Source of the DNA: Amyelois transitella
Lineage: Eukaryota; Arthropoda; Insecta; Lepidoptera; Pyralidae
Reading direction: 5' to 3'
Assembly: GCF_032362555.1 (NCBI RefSeq)
Contig: NC_083515.1
Coordinates: 7,599,001 to 7,663,000, forward strand
Length of the DNA: 64,000 nucleotides
Below the pieces are notes generated by a model that searched no databases, was not told the origin of the DNA, and saw only the letters and a program-made list of their open reading frames with translations. Shown piece after piece: positions 61,122-64,000 of this stretch (its first letter is position 1; every line of letters begins with the position of its first letter). The position numbers and the translations under genes are program-made.

Positions 61122-63629
61122 TTAAGATTTGGTTGGTTTTTTGGAACCCTTATTAGGTCCCGCATTGTTAAACCCTCCAGATTTTGGCCCCTTCGGACCT
61201 TTGCTTGGTCCGGGTGGATTATTTTCATCTTTCCTTACATCTCCTTTGTTAAATCTTTCTTTTTGCACTGGGGCCATTCTTTTGATGAAGAAACGGAACG
61301 ACATTTTCTTATCTTTTATAAAGTTATTTAGTACTGCTAGGGGCATAACAGCGCATTTTCCGATGCGGAATACTTCATCTGCTTTTATAGCGTCGTTGAA
61401 GCAGTGTTCCGTAAACACTGACTTCCTGCGAGCATCTTGCTTACTAGTGACATGTATCTCGTAGATATGCTGTTGAGCAGATTTTTTGCCACCAATATGC
61501 TGAACGGTCCAGTAAATCATTTTCTGCAGCGTATCTATTTTCACAGTTATAATGAAAAGAAGTTTTCCTTGAGCAAAGAGGAACATGTGACGATCATCCT
61601 CAGAAATTTTTATGTTATCCAACTCCACGTCGCTATCAGAACTAATGTTGCAGTGGGTAGGGTGACGTTCTTTAAAGTGATCCATCATCATTTTCAATTG
61701 CCCTGAAAACATGTTGTTAGGAAATCTATTGAGAATCAGTATGTGCAGTGCAAATAAGGCAAACAAAATTATCACTCAGCAATTATTTTATCTTCCTATC
61801 CTACTAATACTAATTATAAATACGAAAGTTTGTAAAAATGTGTCGATGGAACCTATATTTGTACCTCTTTCACACAAAATCTACTAGACGGATATTGATG
61901 AAATTTTTTACACCGATAGAGTATTACTTCTCAAAGTTACGAGGAACAGTTAGTAGGTAAAATTAAATTATAACACGTAAGTACATTAATATGAATGTAA
62001 CGATAATTCTTCTGCATGGCTATAGTCCCGATTGCATCCTCACAATTTTGGAGAGGAGCCCGGGGTAAGTTCTCGACTGATCTTGGATTGCGTGAGTCAA
62101 GTTTTTAAACGAAGCGAATCCCGTCCGAATTCCGCAACCTTTGCAGGGTAAACCTAACTCGTATTGGATTGGAACCTGCAAATTCACGGAACTGGATGTG
62201 TATCCATGTGATACACATATAGTTCCGTGAGTTTGCAGGTTTCTTCACGATGTTTTCCCTCACCGTAAGAGCATCGGTTAATAATCAAACTAATGTGCAT
62301 AACTTCGAATATTGTCATTGGCATGGCCGCTGTGGGATTCGAACTAGTGCTTTTATGTATATAATACATATAATGATCATTGGTCTATGATAAAATAATT
62401 GCTGAGCGATAATTATGTTTGCCTTATAAGCATATACTTGAAATTTAATTACCTCATTATTATTACCACAAATAACGATGTCGACATCACGATGATAATA
62501 TCAAAGTAATTATATCATCAATTATTATAAATGTGTTCGTCTTTAACGCCAAAACACTGTTCAAGCACTGAAGCAAAATTTCTTGGAGATCGTCTAAGAA
62601 ATTTTGCTCCAAATCCAAACTCCAGAATGTGGATACGGAAAAGGGCAGAGGGTACACGCACACCTGTGCGTGTTCCACCGCGGCTCCGCTCGTACCAACA
62701 TGTACCTACGGGTTTCACGCGAGCAGAGCCGCGGGCGTAAACTAGTACATAATTAGTTCACAAATTCTTGTGAACTGAACAAATTTTTTTTGCCAACTTA
62801 CCTTTCCAGGAACATTTTCCGAAAACTGCACCAAGCGGGCAGTCCATTTCCCTAAAGATGCACTCCTTCAGGTGTTCTTCGACGTCGCTGTTCAGCATAG
62901 TGTACACGCATCCCACTGGCTTATTAGGACAGCCTACCTTGGCCTTAAAAAAATAAGTTTAAGTTTAGATTCAGTTCAATCGTCTAACCCGTCTACCAGT
63001 CCCCGTAGCTTGGCACGAGCGACGCCGTTTTTATCGCGCGAAAAACTACCTATCGCTGTTCCGCTTTTTACTATGACGTAAAAAAGGGACAACGTAGTTT
63101 TTCGCGGTTCGATTTTTTATATAGGTATTATCAATAATTTGCTTTTTAAGGCTTTTTATAGGGTTCTGTTGTGGTTTGAAGAGTAACAGATCGGGGTCAG
63201 TGTAAACTAAATCATCGCGATCTTATCTTTAAGCTTTGGTAGAGCGATATCATCGACACATGAGTGACATCGGGCTTCTTACAACCTCTTCATATTTTTT
63301 TCCTGCTATTTTTAATCATCTAGTGAACGGCCAAGAGCAAGTTAACTAATTCAAAGTAAGGAAATGCCCTATATCTAAATAAAAACAAAATTAAAAAGAA
63401 TTTAGTCATTAGCCCTATTAAAAATACACTTACTTTGGCAATGATTTCTTCAAGTTGCCAGTTCCTTATCTGCGTCATGGATTGACGGCACATAGGGCAG
63501 ATTGGAGGAGAGAGCTCTCTGGTACAAATGTTACACAGACTGTGTCCCGATTGACATTGGAATATTGGCGCCGACATAGTTTCCAAGCAAATGGGGCACT
63601 CAGGAAGCTCGACAGCCGCCGTAGCCAAC
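61122..63629 (-). CDS. SIAH/SINA-family E3 ubiquitin ligase (5' end missing)
   Basis: Three exons on the minus strand: 63629-63434, 62943-62802, 61702-61122, about 305 aa, phases continuous. Exon 63629-63434 opens directly after an AG acceptor with no ATG, so an upstream exon probably lies past 64000. The RING is CPICLE, QCQSGHSLCNIC, CPMCRQ. The SIAH zinc-finger pair follows (CPNKPVGC, H and C in EEHLKEC, then FGKCSW and HFKERH). Next is a diverged SINA substrate-binding domain (RHMFLFAQGKLLFIITVK onward). The family dimerises and marks targets for proteasomal decay. The last roughly 35 residues are a Gly/Pro/Lys-rich tail (GPSKGPKGPKSGG) absent from classical SIAH of about 282 aa. It looks like a divergent insect paralog rather than sina itself. 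Confidence 0.85.
61795..61965 (+). repeat. Dispersed repeat fragment
   Basis: Has 'tactaatactaattataaat', 'acgaaagtttgtaaaaatgt' and 'tttgatgaaat'-like sequence, resembling the repeat starts at 19810 and 56235. It lies in the last intron of the SINA-like gene. Confidence 0.5.
62015..62350 (-). repeat. tRNA-derived SINE, copy 3, with internal inverted duplication
   Basis: Shares 'ggagaggagcccggggta', 'gtcaagtttttaaacg' and 'gcaacctttgcagggtaaac' with copy 2 at 4690-5042, and ends with a B-box-like 'gggattcgaac' at about 62333-62343. It contains a 32-bp inverted duplication at 62173-62241 not seen in copies 1 and 2. It lies in the last intron of the SINA-like gene. Confidence 0.7.
62572..62735. 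repeat. Cluster of three hairpins
   Basis: In the last intron of the SINA-like gene. First hairpin: 13-bp perfect arms at 62572-62584 and 62596-62608. Second: acacgcaca-cc-tgtgcgtgt at 62654-62673. Third: cgcggctccgctcg near 62679-62692 against cgagcagagccgcg at 62720-62733, 13 of 14 pairs. Together they suggest a small fold-back element. Confidence 0.65.
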
Positions 63630-63745
63630 CTTAATTATGGAAAGACAATCTTCATTAAGTCTTTCCCATCGGTTTACAGATATTTGTCTGGGACTCTGAT
63701 TGTATTTGTGTGTCTAGGATCACTTTGTGAATAATTAGAAACATA

Positions 63746-64000
63746 CATTCAGTCAGAAAAGTATCGGGAATGGATTATTTATTTATGGTTCCAAATTCAA
63801 ATTTTTGTTTTTTTTGTTGTTGTTAGATTGGCACAACTGTTTTCCATTTTGGCGCGGAGTTTGAGTTGCATCTGTTGTTTACATTAAATACAGTGCTATT
63901 TTTAGTTATATCATATCTAGTGTGTATTGCTAATTTCATAATGGATAAAAACATCGAACAAAGAGTTTGTCTTAAATTTTGCATTGCCAATGGAATATCG
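63746..64000 (+). mobile_element. Mariner-type DNA transposon, 5' part, cut by window end
   Basis: After a TA dinucleotide at 63744-63745 comes a terminal-repeat-like 'cattcagtcagaaaagtatc', then a 5' leader. An ATG at 63941 opens a frame reading MDKNIEQRVCLKFCIANGIS, the N-terminus of mariner-family transposases. The frame is open to the window edge. The left border is inferred; the right end and the DDD catalytic residues lie outside. Confidence 0.75.

Noticed and set aside
1-64000. CRISPR arrays, operons, riboswitches, bacterial origins
   Set aside because: The window is animal nuclear DNA; no regular spacer-repeat arrays or bacterial gene layouts occur.

Overview
The window looks like nuclear DNA from a moth or butterfly (Lepidoptera). 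It is AT-rich, the genes are split by spliceosomal introns with GT-AG borders, every confident protein is an animal family, and the introns carry short interspersed repeats of the kind spread through lepidopteran genomes. All exon models were built by eye from splice sites and reading-phase continuity; no alignment was run.

Eight protein genes are supported, seven of them with a complete coding sequence. From left to right: (1) 4481-24537, minus: a transcription factor joining an N-terminal ZAD zinc-binding domain to a single GATA-type finger, nine exons, 669 aa. (2) 10634-23471, plus: a single-pass leucine-rich-repeat membrane protein of 475 aa, lying wholly inside intron 2 of gene 1 on the other strand. 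(3) 25159-33748, plus: a ClC-7-type lysosomal chloride/proton exchanger, 795 aa. (4) 35725-44716, minus: abnormal spindle (asp/ASPM), about 2301 aa with about 40 IQ repeats. (5) 45262-52041, plus: ZNF598, the ubiquitin ligase that senses collided ribosomes, 806 aa. (6) 52861-57613, minus: SRP68, 597 aa. (7) 58447-59110, plus: ribosomal protein L29, 73 aa. (8) 61122-63629, minus: a divergent SIAH/SINA ubiquitin ligase whose first exon is missing and probably lies beyond the right edge.

Apart from the nested gene, neighbours alternate strands across the window. This gives three head-to-head pairs with short shared upstream regions (24538-25158, 44717-45261, 57614-58446) and three tail-to-tail pairs. 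Several genes serve protein synthesis and quality control (ZNF598, SRP68, RpL29), but nothing in the sequence shows joint control beyond this layout.

The repeats include tRNA-derived SINEs (about 165-520, 4690-5042, 62015-62350), many copies of a second dispersed repeat with a built-in hairpin (two lie face to face in a ClC intron), a non-autonomous hAT element at 18455-19760 with an 8-bp target duplication, LINE-like 3' ends, two copies of another dispersed repeat, and the 5' end of a mariner transposon running off the right edge. The most noteworthy items are the ZAD-GATA architecture with its nested antisense LRR gene, the intact hAT footprint, and several clean short hairpins.
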